DNA of 61,213 nt. Source: Alphaproteobacteria bacterium (lineage in GTDB: Bacteria; Pseudomonadota; Alphaproteobacteria; Rhizobiales; Hyphomicrobiaceae). The translations under genes were made by a program, and so were the position numbers. The notes below the pieces were generated by a model that saw nothing but the letters and a program-made list of their open reading frames with translations, was not told the origin of the DNA and did no database searches. The stretch covers positions 1-61,213 of the forward strand of contig JAHZKP010000013.1 of assembly GCA_022600345.1 (NCBI GenBank), given 5' to 3'. Below, piece by piece: positions 7,648 through 16,684 of this stretch (positions are counted from its first letter, which is position 1; the number at the start of each line of letters is the position of its first letter).

Positions 7648-8643
7648 TTACAAACCCAGGACGACCGACCCGCCAGTCAACCCGGCTCCCGCTGCACACA
7701 GTAACACGCGTTCGCCATTCTGGAAGTCACGAGAACCCGTCATAAACGACATAGTGAATGGGATGGTTGCCGCAGAACTGTTTCCAAAACCGGCAACAGT
7801 CGACAAAACCTGATCATGTGAAAGGCCCAACTGCCCACGAACAGCTTCGATAATCCGCGAATTTGCCTGATGCGGCACGACATGGCGGATGTCGGAACTC
7901 TCCACCCCTGCCTTGGCCATCACCGCCCGGGACGTCTGTGTCATCATCGCCACGGCCCTTTGAAACACAGCCCTCCCATTGCTGAGCGTCATCTTGACAT
8001 CGTCTTCATCGAGATCCGGGTGAAATGGTCGGGCGCTGCCGCCGGCTGCGATTTTAATCAGGTCGTAGTGCGCGCCCTCGCTAGCCAGTTCGGCGGCCAA
8101 GACACCGGCTTGCGGACGCTCGCTTGGACCAAGCAGCACCGCACCGGCCGCATCGGCAAACAAAATGGCACTCGCCGTCTCATTCATATTGATCCGCCGC
8201 GACAAGATATTCGCAGCCACGACTAAGACCGGGGCTTGATGCACGCGCACGAATGCATCCGCCAGGGTCAGTGCATAAAGGAACCCCGCACATGCACCGG
8301 CAAGATCGATGCCGCCTGATTTCGAAAGGCCCAGTCGATGGGCGACCAGCGGAGCCGTCGGCGGCAACAGGTGGTCAGGCGTCGATGTCGCAAGCAGCGT
8401 CAACCCGACTTGATTGCGCTCGATCCCACCACTCGCCAATGCCATCTCTCCCGCGGCAATCGCCATGTCGGAGAGTTTTTCACCGTCCGCCGCCCAGCGC
8501 CGCTCGCGGATGCCGGTCCGCCGCTCGATCCATCCCGGCTCTTGCCCCAGGCGCTGCTCCAAGTCAGCGCTGGTCACGACCCTTTCGGGCGCATAATGGC
8601 CGAGCCCCAAGATCTCAACGCCTGGCATCAAAGCCCCAGCCAT
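7648..8643 (-). CDS. bioZ: BioZ-type beta-ketoacyl-ACP synthase III for biotin precursor synthesis
   Basis: A 331-residue FabH-fold enzyme with the thiolase-type triad in the right places: C118 (DLAGACAGFLYAL), H258 (VVPHQANSRI) and N288 (GFGNSSAATIP). In alphaproteobacteria BioZ condenses glutaryl-CoA or glutaryl-ACP with malonyl-ACP to make the pimeloyl-type chain, replacing BioC/BioH. Position decides the name: it is the last gene of bioB-F-D-A-Z, its ATG overlaps the bioA stop by one base, and no bioC or bioH is nearby. Sequence alone could also fit a housekeeping FabH, which would be an unusual passenger in this operon. Confidence 0.88.
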   Translation of the reverse strand: MAGALMPGVEILGLGHYAPERVVTSADLEQRLGQEPGWIERRTGIRERRWAADGEKLSDMAIAAGEMALASGGIERNQVGLTLLATSTPDHLLPPTAPLVAHRLGLSKSGGIDLAGACAGFLYALTLADAFVRVHQAPVLVVAANILSRRINMNETASAILFADAAGAVLLGPSERPQAGVLAAELASEGAHYDLIKIAAGGSARPFHPDLDEDDVKMTLSNGRAVFQRAVAMMTQTSRAVMAKAGVESSDIRHVVPHQANSRIIEAVRGQLGLSHDQVLSTVAGFGNSSAATIPFTMSFMTGSRDFQNGERVLLCAAGAGLTGGSVVLGL

Positions 8644-9929
8644 CAGCGCGACCCCGCTCCGACAATCTCAGGAGCCTCAGCGATAGCCGCATAAATCTGG
8701 TCGAGTTGTTCTGAGGTGATGCAGTAGGGCGGCATGACGTAAATCGTATTACCCAGCGGGCGCAGCAATATCCCGCAATCCAGGAAGAACGCCTGCAGCG
8801 CCAATCCCGCTTCCGCCAGATATCCCGCATCCGGCACCACCAGATCGAGTGCCGCGATCGTCCCGGACTGCCGGATATTGGCAAACCGTTCATCACCCTC
8901 GAATTTCGCCAATGCCGCCGACTGCCAACCCACCAGATCTCCAACCCGCTCCAGAACCGGCTGATCCTCCCACAACTCGATGTTGGCGAGCGCCGCCGCG
9001 CACGAAATCGGGTTGGCCGTAAACGAGGACGAGTGGAAAAACGTCTTTGACCGATCCTCGGAATAATGCGCCTGATAAATCCGCTCCGAACACAGCGTTA
9101 CTGCCAAGGGCAGGTGCCCGGCGGTCAGGCCCTTTGCCGAACACAGGATATCGGGCGTCACTCCTGCCTGTTCGCAGGCAAACATGGTGCCTGTGCGCGC
9201 CCAACCCGTCATCACTTCGTCGGCAATCAGCAACACATCATACTTGTCGCAGATCGCCCGCATTTCCCGCAGACAATCCGCCGACCACACCAACATTCCG
9301 CCCGCCCCCAACACGAGCGGTTCGACGATCAGCGCAGCGCAATTTTGTTCGCGGCAGGCCGCCTCCAGGGCATCGAGCGTCGCCTGCTCATCGCCCGGCG
9401 ATGGAAACGGCAATCGCTCGACATCAAACAAGAGCGGTTCGTAGGCGGCGTTGAAAACCCCCCGCGCGCCAGCCGACATCGTACCGACGGTGTCGCCATG
9501 ATAGGCATGTTCGAGCGCCAATATTCGCGTTCGAGGCTGACCGGTATTGCGCCAATAGCCGAGCGCCATCTTCAGCGCCACCTCAACCGCCGTCGACCCG
9601 GAGTCGGAATAAAACACACGGTCCAATCCGTCAGGCACGATTTCAAGGAGCTTATGCGCGAGCGTTTCGGCGGGCTCATGGGAAAAGCCTGCAAAGATCA
9701 CCTGATCCAGCCGCTCCGCCTGATCGCGAATGGCCGCAACAATGCGCGGATGGCAATGGCCGTGCGTAATCACCCACCACGACGAAATTGCATCGATGAT
9801 CAACCGCTCGTCGTCGGTTTTCAGCCACGCCCCAAGACCGCGCGAAATCCGTTGCATTTTCGGCTGCAAGGCATGCTGGGTAAACGGATGCCAGACTGGC
9901 GAACTGGCCGGCGAACTGGGGTCGGTCAA
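8643..9929 (-). CDS. bioA: Adenosylmethionine-8-amino-7-oxononanoate aminotransferase
   Basis: BioA transfers the amino group of SAM to KAPA, giving DAPA, using PLP. The 428-residue protein has WHPFTQH near the N-terminus, SSWWVITHGHCHP, YSDSGSTAVEVALK, the PLP-contact pair D237-E238 in LLIADEVMTG and the Schiff-base lysine K266 in CSAKGLTAGH. The start is TTG at 9929, sharing bases with the bioD stop (TTGA), with GGAGG 7 bases upstream inside bioD. The frame stays open upstream, but that part overlaps bioD and does not resemble BioA. Confidence 0.95.
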   Translation of the reverse strand: MTDPSSPASSPVWHPFTQHALQPKMQRISRGLGAWLKTDDERLIIDAISSWWVITHGHCHPRIVAAIRDQAERLDQVIFAGFSHEPAETLAHKLLEIVPDGLDRVFYSDSGSTAVEVALKMALGYWRNTGQPRTRILALEHAYHGDTVGTMSAGARGVFNAAYEPLLFDVERLPFPSPGDEQATLDALEAACREQNCAALIVEPLVLGAGGMLVWSADCLREMRAICDKYDVLLIADEVMTGWARTGTMFACEQAGVTPDILCSAKGLTAGHLPLAVTLCSERIYQAHYSEDRSKTFFHSSSFTANPISCAAALANIELWEDQPVLERVGDLVGWQSAALAKFEGDERFANIRQSGTIAALDLVVPDAGYLAEAGLALQAFFLDCGILLRPLGNTIYVMPPYCITSEQLDQIYAAIAEAPEIVGAGSR

Positions 9930-10558
9930 TCGAAAGCCTCCATATCGAAATTCTCCATCAATGCTGCGGCCAGGCCTTCGCGGGTCAACGGGTCGACGAC
10001 CGGCAACCTGCCCAGCCAACGGGCCGCTCCATAGGCACAGATGGTCTGTTCGCTGTCGATGTTCTCGTCGCCAACGAATGCAACGCCAATGACCCCGATG
10101 GCGCGCGCGCGCAGGGCTTCCAGCGAAAGCAATGTGTGATTGATAGTCCCCAGTGCCGTGCGCGCAACCAATACGACCGGCAGGCCCCATCGCTCCACCA
10201 CGTCAATCTGCAGGCACGACCGCGTGATCGGCACCAACAAGCCACCAGCCAGTTCAATCACAAGTCTCTGCTTGGTCTCCGGCACAACAAGCCTGCCAAC
10301 ATCGATCTCAAGGCCGTCCAACTCGGCTGCCAGGTGCGGCGAGGCAGGCGTCCTCAACCTGTATATCTCCGGCAGTAGACGTTTCCCATCAAGTCCGCTC
10401 AATGCCTTCACGACATCACGGTCGGTTGGCCCATCAAGCCCCGCCTGGATCGGCTTCCAGTAATCGGCATCAAGCACGCCAGCCAACGCGGCGGCAAACA
10501 CTGTCTTGCCGACATCGGTATCCGTTCCTGCGATAACAAAACGCCGGTTGTCATTCAT
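9926..10558 (-). CDS. bioD: Dethiobiotin synthetase
   Basis: BioD closes the ureido ring on DAPA with CO2 and ATP. The 210-residue product opens with the P-loop motif GTDTDVGKT at residues 12-20, then has YWKPIQAG, the SPHLAAELDG segment and IELAGGLLVPI typical of the family. The ATG at 10558 overlaps the bioF stop by four bases. Upstream codons in the same frame lie inside bioF and are not used. The order bioB-F-D-A-Z on one strand with coupled junctions indicates a single transcript. Confidence 0.95.
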   Translation of the reverse strand: MNDNRRFVIAGTDTDVGKTVFAAALAGVLDADYWKPIQAGLDGPTDRDVVKALSGLDGKRLLPEIYRLRTPASPHLAAELDGLEIDVGRLVVPETKQRLVIELAGGLLVPITRSCLQIDVVERWGLPVVLVARTALGTINHTLLSLEALRARAIGVIGVAFVGDENIDSEQTICAYGAARWLGRLPVVDPLTREGLAAALMENFDMEAFD

Positions 10559-11790
10559 GATCCAACTGCCCCGATCCGATCGCCCCGATCGCCAAGTTCC
10601 TCGCTTAGAACCTGGACGAACTCGGCGATCACTTCGCAACTGACATTCAGCGTCAACGGCACCCGCAAACGGGCAGTCCCCTCTGGCACCGTCGGCGGCC
10701 GGATCGCGCGCACATCGAACCCACGCTTTTGAAGCCTCAAAGCCAGCCCGACAGCCCGTTCATCAGGCCCCACAATTATCGGCTGGATGTGCGTCCCCGT
10801 CGGCTCGATCCCGCACCGCTCCGTTAATTGATCGCCAGCGAATTTCACCAATGCCCGGTGCCGCCCTCTGAGGCTCCCATGTCCACCACCTTCGCTCGCA
10901 CCGCCACCGTCGTTCTTTGCAACGATCTTCAAAGCCGCCCTGACGCCCGCTGCCATCAACGGCGAAGGCGCCGTGGAATAGATAAACGGCCGGCAGCGAT
11001 TGATCATGAAATCGATCAACACGCGCGGCCCCAGCACCAGCCCGCCCATGACACCCAGTGCCTTGCCGCAGGTATGCAGCGAGACGACATTGTGCCGGCC
11101 CTCAAGATCCGCACCAAGCCCGCGACCGTTGGGCCCCAGCACACCCGTCGCATGCGCCTCATCGATCACCAGGATGCCGTCGTGCCGGTCAGCCACCGCG
11201 ATCAAATCGCCAAGCGGCGCGATATCCCCATCCATGCTGTAAAGGCTTTCGACCGCAATCCAAACGCGCCCTCGTCCACCTTCCGCGCGCCAAGTGGCAA
11301 TCGCATCCTCAAAGGCATCGACATCGTTATGGGCGGCAATCCTCACCGCCGCGCGAGACTGCTGCACACCGTCATGAACGCTGGCGTGGATCAAGGCATC
11401 GTGGACGATAAGATCGCCGCGCATCGGCAGGGTTGAAAACAGGGCGGCGTTGGCTGCAAAACCGCTGGCAAAATAAAGTGCCGCCTCGGCCTTGAAATAC
11501 TTCGCCGCCTCTTCTTCTAATAAGACGTGTTGCTGATCATTACCCCGCAACAACCGAGACCCGCCCGACCCGATGGCGACGCCTTCTTCAAGCGCCTTGG
11601 CAATAGCGCCCGAAAGCGCCCCCGATCCGGCAAGCCCCAGATAGTCGTTGGAGGAAAAATCCCAACCCTCTCGTGGCGAAAGGGCCCTAAGACGGTTTCG
11701 CCGCGAAAGCGCTTCAAGCGACCGCGCATGCGCAAGACCAACCTTTGCAACAGGTGACGAAGAGCCTGGGCTATGGCCCTTGCCGCTCAC
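10555..11790 (-). CDS. bioF: 8-amino-7-oxononanoate synthase
   Basis: BioF joins L-alanine with pimeloyl-ACP (or CoA) to give KAPA, a PLP-dependent step. The 411-residue protein shows [21 protein letters not shown], the substrate-binding DALIHAS, the cofactor aspartate in [12 protein letters not shown] and the Schiff-base lysine K243 in [10 protein letters not shown]. It is slightly longer than usual because of a Gly-rich insert near 300 ([11 protein letters not shown]). Its ATG overlaps the bioB stop by four bases. Confidence 0.95.
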   Translation of the reverse strand: MSGKGHSPGSSSPVAKVGLAHARSLEALSRRNRLRALSPREGWDFSSNDYLGLAGSGALSGAIAKALEEGVAIGSGGSRLLRGNDQQHVLLEEEAAKYFKAEAALYFASGFAANAALFSTLPMRGDLIVHDALIHASVHDGVQQSRAAVRIAAHNDVDAFEDAIATWRAEGGRGRVWIAVESLYSMDGDIAPLGDLIAVADRHDGILVIDEAHATGVLGPNGRGLGADLEGRHNVVSLHTCGKALGVMGGLVLGPRVLIDFMINRCRPFIYSTAPSPLMAAGVRAALKIVAKNDGGGASEGGGHGSLRGRHRALVKFAGDQLTERCGIEPTGTHIQPIIVGPDERAVGLALRLQKRGFDVRAIRPPTVPEGTARLRVPLTLNVSCEVIAEFVQVLSEELGDRGDRIGAVGS

Positions 11791-12815
11791 CCCTGGGTCC
11801 CTGAAGCTCCACTGGCTTCAGCCACCAGGCCCAATTTCGCAAACAAGGCTTCATCGGCGTCTTCGCCAGGGTTTTCCGTGGTCAGCAGTTGCTCGCCGCA
11901 GAAAATCGAATTGGCGCCCGCAAAGAAACACATCGCTTGCAGTTCATCCGACATTTCGCTGCGCCCGGCCGATAACCGGACATACGACTTGGGCATAATG
12001 ATCCGGGCAAGCGCAATGGCCCGCACGAACGATACCCCATCAAGCGGCTTGGCGTCTTCCAGCGGAGTTCCTTCCACCGCCATCAGCATATTGATCGGCA
12101 CGCTTTCGGGATGTTCTGGAAGGTTGGCCAACGTTACCAGCATATCAACGCGATCGGTCGGCGTTTCGCCAAGTCCCAGGATTCCGCCCGAACACACCTT
12201 GATGCCGGCTTCCCGGACCCGCGCCAGCGTATCCAGCCGGTCTGCGAAGGTGCGTGTCGTTATGATTTCTGAATAGTAGCGCTCGGATGTATCGACGTTG
12301 TGGTTGTAGTAGTCCAAACCCGCCGACTTGAGTTGCACAACATCTTCGTCCGTCAACATGCCAAGCGTCATGCAGGTCTCAAGTCCCATCGACTTGACCT
12401 CGCTGACCATCGACAACAGCGCGTCCATGTCACGTTTCTTGGGCTCCCGCCATGCAGCCCCCATGCAGTAGCGCGTCGCACCATTTGCCTTGGCGGCCCG
12501 TGCGCCTTTCAACACTTCCTCGATTGCCATCAACTTGGAGGCTGAAAGCCCCGTATCGTAGCGCGCCGACTGACTGCAATAGGAACAGTCCTCCGCGCAC
12601 CCGCCGGTTTTGATCGACAAGAGCTGGCATTTTTGCACGGTATTCGGGTCGAAGTGCTCGCGATGCACGCAGTGCGCCCGAAACAGCAGATCGTTGAACG
12701 GCATGTTGTGGATCGCCTGGGCTTCTTCGCGCGTCCAGTCGTGGCGCGTTCCCGCGGCCGTTTTCGCCGACGGGCTGCCGTTTTCGGCATTCGGGGGCAT
12801 CAGGGTCTCGAGCAT
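11787..12815 (-). CDS. bioB: Biotin synthase (radical SAM)
   Basis: BioB inserts sulfur into dethiobiotin using a radical-SAM [4Fe-4S] cluster and an auxiliary [2Fe-2S] cluster. The radical-SAM cysteines are C73, C77 and C80 in [13 protein letters not shown], followed by [32 protein letters not shown] and [11 protein letters not shown]. The open frame reaches a TTG at 12959, but AGGAG about 11 bases before the ATG at 12815 and normal family length (342 residues) favour this start. It is the promoter-proximal gene of bioBFDAZ and is divergent from the SDH-proteinase module. Confidence 0.95.
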   Translation of the reverse strand: MLETLMPPNAENGSPSAKTAAGTRHDWTREEAQAIHNMPFNDLLFRAHCVHREHFDPNTVQKCQLLSIKTGGCAEDCSYCSQSARYDTGLSASKLMAIEEVLKGARAAKANGATRYCMGAAWREPKKRDMDALLSMVSEVKSMGLETCMTLGMLTDEDVVQLKSAGLDYYNHNVDTSERYYSEIITTRTFADRLDTLARVREAGIKVCSGGILGLGETPTDRVDMLVTLANLPEHPESVPINMLMAVEGTPLEDAKPLDGVSFVRAIALARIIMPKSYVRLSAGRSEMSDELQAMCFFAGANSIFCGEQLLTTENPGEDADEALFAKLGLVAEASGASGTQG

Positions 12816-13171
12816 ACCGTCTAATTCTCCTGGACTTGTTCCCAACGATCGGTCCGGCGGATTTCGATCAGATTGATCGTTGGCATCGCAATTCGCGTCG
12901 TTCGCGGCAACGATAGACGCTGCAGCGCCGCACACTACATCGCTCGCCGCCAGCGTCAAATATTCACGAATCTTAGGCAGTAACTCTGTTTGAAATCTGA
13001 AATAGCATCAAGAACGAATCCGGAACAACCTTGATAAGTCAACCAAAAATATGTATCTTGTGCGATACATAAGCTCGCAAATTCGCCCAAATGATCGTCG
13101 CAGCATTACTTGTCGTCGCCGAATCGACAAGATGGTGGTTGACGGTCTGCGAACGGGGCTAGGGAGACCGA
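12816..13171. promoter_or_regulatory. Divergent promoter region between bioB and the proteinase module
   Basis: This 356-base gap is visibly less GC-rich than its left flank. It holds two inverted repeats: TATGTATC-N6-GATACATA at 13050-13071 and CTTGTCG-N9-CGACAAG at 13109-13131. A TTGACT sequence on the minus strand (near 13036-13041) could serve bioB. No TTATMKATAA-type BioR box is apparent. Which gene the inverted repeats control cannot be told; their closeness to 13172 favours the module. Confidence 0.5.
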
Positions 13172-13399
13172 ATGCCGATAGGACCAAAAGGTGAAATCCG
13201 TCCAGCCGACGTTGTCGGCCGGGCAATAACTGTGGCTAAAATAGCCGCTGGCGAACTCAAAGATAGTTGCACTTCAACAAAGGGGCGCCAGAAGGTGGCG
13301 CTTGCCGGAGGTCAGGCAGAAGCTAAGAAAATCTCGGAAAAGGAACGTAGCAATATAGCTAAGACGGCCGCAAAATTGCGTTGGGGAATGGACAAATGA
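13172..13399 (+). CDS. Small conserved-type hypothetical protein, first gene of the proteinase module
   Basis: The 75-residue basic protein begins MPIGPKGEIRPADVVGRAI and has two short helices (AITVAKIAAGEL, and AEAKKISEKERSNIAKTAAKLRW). Proteins starting with a 'GPKGE-RPAD' stretch occur widely in alphaproteobacteria without known function; that recollection is not a search result. AGGGAG about 6 bases before the ATG supports it. Its stop overlaps the next ORF's ATG (ATGA). No function is proposed. Confidence 0.6.
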   Translation: MPIGPKGEIRPADVVGRAITVAKIAAGELKDSCTSTKGRQKVALAGGQAEAKKISEKERSNIAKTAAKLRWGMDK

Positions 13400-13608
13400 C
13401 AAAGCGAAACACACCATCCGGCAAGTCGATTCGCCAGGGCACACTCATCGCCCCATACCCCAAAACAGAATCAAACTTGCGCGGCTCTTTTGTTTATCCT
13501 GCCGATAAATCTACAGGGGTACGAATTGTCCGGAATAAAAAAGAACCGAAACAAAAGGATAACAGGTCAGTTTCCAAGGACAAACGACCTTCCGTCACAA
13601 TCATCTAA
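13396..13608 (+). CDS. Small ORF between the 75-aa gene and the SDH proteinase
   Basis: A 70-residue basic ORF (MTKRNTPSGKSIRQGT...) whose ATG overlaps the stop of the preceding gene by four bases, which argues for translation. Against it, the last 83 bases overlap out of frame with the proteinase start. No domain is recognised. It may be a real antitoxin- or adaptor-like protein, or a chance frame that couples translation down to the proteinase. Confidence 0.4.
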   Translation: MTKRNTPSGKSIRQGTLIAPYPKTESNLRGSFVYPADKSTGVRIVRNKKEPKQKDNRSVSKDKRPSVTII

Positions 13609-14377
13609 ATATTGGGCCAAGGAGAAGGACAGATATATCCGTCAGCTCCTCATCAATGATATTGAGGAGCTGACTGGCAGAGAGCTGGTTGTTTACTTTT
13701 CCCAATTAAATGAAGGCATCAATCACACAGATGCGGACGATCTATCCGAGATTATAGAGGGTGTCGAAAGCCCCAACATCGATCTGCTCATTCAGACACC
13801 CGGCGGCATGGTTGATGCCGTCGAGAAGATTATATCGGTCCTACAACAACGACTTGATAGCTATCGAGTCATCGTGCCGAGTTGGGCGAAAAGTGGTGGG
13901 ACTGTAATTGCCATATCTTCAGAGAAAATTTTTCTCGGCGTCAACTCAGAGCTTGGGCCTATCGATCCGCAGATGTTCGTTCCTGACATCGGTATGGTGC
14001 CCTGCGAGATTATTGCAGAAGCAGAAGATCAGCCCGATGCAGTAAAAAAATTAGCTCGGATGGCCGTTGACAGGATGACCGGGCTTGCAAAAAAATATCT
14101 TATTGCTGGAATGATGAAGGGAAAGAGCGAAACTGAGTTGGAGTTGGCCATTAAACGGATTTCATCCCCTCAAAGCTATGGGTCTCACGGGGCTGTCATA
14201 GATTTCTCTGAAGCGGAGGATGTTGGCCTAACTGTCGAATGGCTGAAGCCCGAAGAAGAACTGTGGCGTCGCATCTGGCTACTGTATTGCTTGTACGATT
14301 ACGATACCAAGGACAAGGGCCTTGGAAAGGTATTAGAAGGTTCCAAGAATAGTATAGCACGACTTTCATCATATTGA
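13526..14377 (+). CDS. SDH-type Clp-fold serine proteinase
   Basis: The 283-residue protein matches the serine dehydrogenase proteinase (SDH_sah) group of the ClpP/crotonase fold. NIDLLIQTPGG (oxyanion-hole glycines, 91-94) precedes IVPSWAKSGGT with the candidate nucleophile S123, then SEKIFLGVNSELGPIDPQ. There is no signal peptide or membrane helix, so it is probably cytosolic. The frame opens at a TTG (13490). I prefer the TTG at 13526 because AGGGG lies 6 bases before it and the protein then begins near KRITGQFPRTNDLPSQS, which looks like the family's N-terminus. The region is richer in A+T than its neighbours, suggesting acquisition. Confidence 0.8.
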   Translation: MSGIKKNRNKRITGQFPRTNDLPSQSSKYWAKEKDRYIRQLLINDIEELTGRELVVYFSQLNEGINHTDADDLSEIIEGVESPNIDLLIQTPGGMVDAVEKIISVLQQRLDSYRVIVPSWAKSGGTVIAISSEKIFLGVNSELGPIDPQMFVPDIGMVPCEIIAEAEDQPDAVKKLARMAVDRMTGLAKKYLIAGMMKGKSETELELAIKRISSPQSYGSHGAVIDFSEAEDVGLTVEWLKPEEELWRRIWLLYCLYDYDTKDKGLGKVLEGSKNSIARLSSY

Positions 14378-14492
14378 CGCAGGTGCGTTGGTATACAAAC
14401 TAAGACGCTATCCAATCTAGCGCCTGGAAAATTAAACACTTCCCACGTACACCACCTGACGTCCAACGGGCCAAACACCACCTCAGATGGAA

Positions 14493-16460
14493 TCAAACCC
14501 CGATTTTGCCCCCACCATTGCGGGTAATTGCAACAACCGCCGGCCTTGGCGGCATCTTCCACTGGAAATCCGGCCACCGTGTCGATGGGCTGTCGTAGGT
14601 CGAAACCGTATCATCCGAGCTTTGCCCCGGGTGCTGGACAGCCACGAAGAATGTCCTTAGATCAGGCGTTGCGCACGGCCCGCACATCTCAGCCCCCACC
14701 GGGCACCTGAAGAACAGCCGTCCCGTCCCCCGCTCCTGCCCCTCGGTCTCCAAACCCCAAAGTCCGTCTGCCCGGCCGGTCTTGCCAGCCGTATTGCCAT
14801 CGGTCGCAACCCAAAGGCGCCCCTCCGCATCGACTACGCAATTATCGGGATTGGCAAACCATCCGCTCGCACTGGTCGCCGGATTGAACGTCGCCCCGAC
14901 CTCGGCGATTGCCGGATCGCCGCATTTCACCAGGATTTCCCACCGAAACGTCGGCGCTGCATGGTCCCCGCCATCAGGGGTCATCTCAATGATGTGGCCG
15001 AATGTGTTGAGCGGCCGCGGATTAGCGGCATCGACCGCCAATTCGCCGCGGTCCTTGTTGCTGGTCAACATGCAGTAGACCTTGCCGGTCTTTGGATTGA
15101 CATCGATGTCTTCGGGACGGTCCATCTTGGTCGCCCCGACCAGGTCGGCGGCCATTCTCACGTTGATCAAGACATCGCCTTGATCGCTGAAGCCGCTGGC
15201 TTCGGTTAAAGGTCCCTCGCCAAAAACCAGCGGCAACCAGACCCCGCTGCCATCGGCATTGAAGCGGGCGACATAAAGCGTCCCCTCATCGAGCAGGTCC
15301 TTGTTGCCCTCCCGGCGCGCCTCATCGACCTTTCCCTTGGTCACGAACCGATGGACATAATCAAAGCGCTGGTCGTCGCCCTGATAAACAACGAAGCGGC
15401 CATCCCGATTGACGATATTGCCCGCTCCCTCGTGCTTGAAGCGGCCTAATGCCGTGCGCTTCTTTGGCGTCGAGTTGGGGTCCAGCGGATCGATCTCGAC
15501 GACCCAGCCGAACCGGTTGATCTCGTTGGGCTCGACCCCGACATCGAAGCGGTCGTGATATTCCCCCCAGTTATAGCGTTCCGCCGGTGCCCCATAACGC
15601 TTCAGGGCTGCTGCTTGTGCCGACTTTTTCGCTGCCTTCTTATTCCAGAAATATCCGTTGAAGTTTTCTTCACACGTCAGCCACGTGCCCCACGGCGTCG
15701 TTGCCCCCGCACAGTTGTTGAGCATTCCCAGAACTTTGACACCTTCACGGTCGTAGCTGGTCTTCATCTTGTCATGGCCGCGTGCCGGCCCGGTAATTTC
15801 CATTGGGGTCGCAGCCGTGATCCGCCGCGCATAAACCGAATCCGCAACGATGCCCCACTTGCCGTCCACCTTTTTACCCTCGATGACGGAACCGCCATGC
15901 GCCATCATCTCGACATCGACCCGCTCACGCGTCATTTCCGCAAAGCGCTTTTTCTTGCTGGCCTCAGGATCGATGCCAGGAAACATCAATTCCTCGTTGG
16001 TGTATTCATGATTGACCACCAACAACCCGTGATCGGAACTGCCACCCAGTGGAATGAAGCCGACGAAATCGTTGTTGTAGCCGAACTGCTTTTCCTGCGC
16101 CTGCGCCGTCTGCTTTTCGACGTTGAACTCAGGTGCATCGGCCACAACCTTATCGCCCCACCTGATCAGCACGTCCGCCTTGTACCCATCCGCCACGTAG
16201 TGGCGTTCATTCGAACCAGCCGTCACCTCGGAGAAATTGAATTTCGGCGTCGACGAGGTGTCCTCAGAACAAGCAGCCAGCATTGCAGCAGGCGAAACCG
16301 CACAAGCAACCGCCGTCGTCGCCAAGGCTCCCCGCATCAGATCGCGCCGCGACAACCGCTCGGCCACGACGTCACCGAATGTCGGATTGCCGCTGGAATT
16401 GGTCGGCTCATCTTCGGCCTCTTCAAATTGCAAGGCTCTGGGCTGTTCCAATTTATTCAT
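14493..16460 (-). CDS. PhoX-like (DUF839) alkaline phosphatase family protein, Tat-exported
   Basis: A 655-residue protein with a Tat signal (LSRRDLMRG, then a hydrophobic stretch ending AACSEDTS, which could also be a lipobox). PhoX-type enzymes are Ca/Fe-dependent periplasmic phosphomonoesterases built as a beta-propeller. Family-like segments are DHGLLVVNHEYTNEELMF, NCAGATTPWGTWLTCEENFN, RFGWVVEIDP, KHEGAGN, and PDNCVVDAEGRLWVATDGN. The start at 16460 is chosen over an upstream frame because the Tat motif is then about 37 residues in and GGAG is nearby. It lies far from the pst-pho operon, with no Pho box seen in front. Confidence 0.82.
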   Translation of the reverse strand: MNKLEQPRALQFEEAEDEPTNSSGNPTFGDVVAERLSRRDLMRGALATTAVACAVSPAAMLAACSEDTSSTPKFNFSEVTAGSNERHYVADGYKADVLIRWGDKVVADAPEFNVEKQTAQAQEKQFGYNNDFVGFIPLGGSSDHGLLVVNHEYTNEELMFPGIDPEASKKKRFAEMTRERVDVEMMAHGGSVIEGKKVDGKWGIVADSVYARRITAATPMEITGPARGHDKMKTSYDREGVKVLGMLNNCAGATTPWGTWLTCEENFNGYFWNKKAAKKSAQAAALKRYGAPAERYNWGEYHDRFDVGVEPNEINRFGWVVEIDPLDPNSTPKKRTALGRFKHEGAGNIVNRDGRFVVYQGDDQRFDYVHRFVTKGKVDEARREGNKDLLDEGTLYVARFNADGSGVWLPLVFGEGPLTEASGFSDQGDVLINVRMAADLVGATKMDRPEDIDVNPKTGKVYCMLTSNKDRGELAVDAANPRPLNTFGHIIEMTPDGGDHAAPTFRWEILVKCGDPAIAEVGATFNPATSASGWFANPDNCVVDAEGRLWVATDGNTAGKTGRADGLWGLETEGQERGTGRLFFRCPVGAEMCGPCATPDLRTFFVAVQHPGQSSDDTVSTYDSPSTRWPDFQWKMPPRPAVVAITRNGGGKIGV

Positions 16461-16684
16461 CGCCAACAAGTCTCCGTCTCGAAATATGCCGCACCCGGCG
16501 CTTCCATCGCTCCGATCACTTCGATTTCGGCCGTGGTGCGCACCGCCTCTCGGCCCAGCAGCAAAATCGATCAATCACGATCGCCACCGGCATCACCGCT
16601 CATAGCATTCGGCCCGCCACTTGCAGTCTATCAACGTAATCAGACCCCTTGCCCCGTTTTGGCACAAGCGAAGGCCACTTCAGA

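Noticed and set aside
9066-10034. 322-codon plus-strand open frame opposite bioA/bioD
   Set aside because: The minus-strand genes have intact catalytic motifs; this frame is a GC-rich shadow.
12816-13171. BioR operator before bioB
   Set aside because: No TTATMKATAA-type palindrome is found; the inverted repeats present have other sequences.
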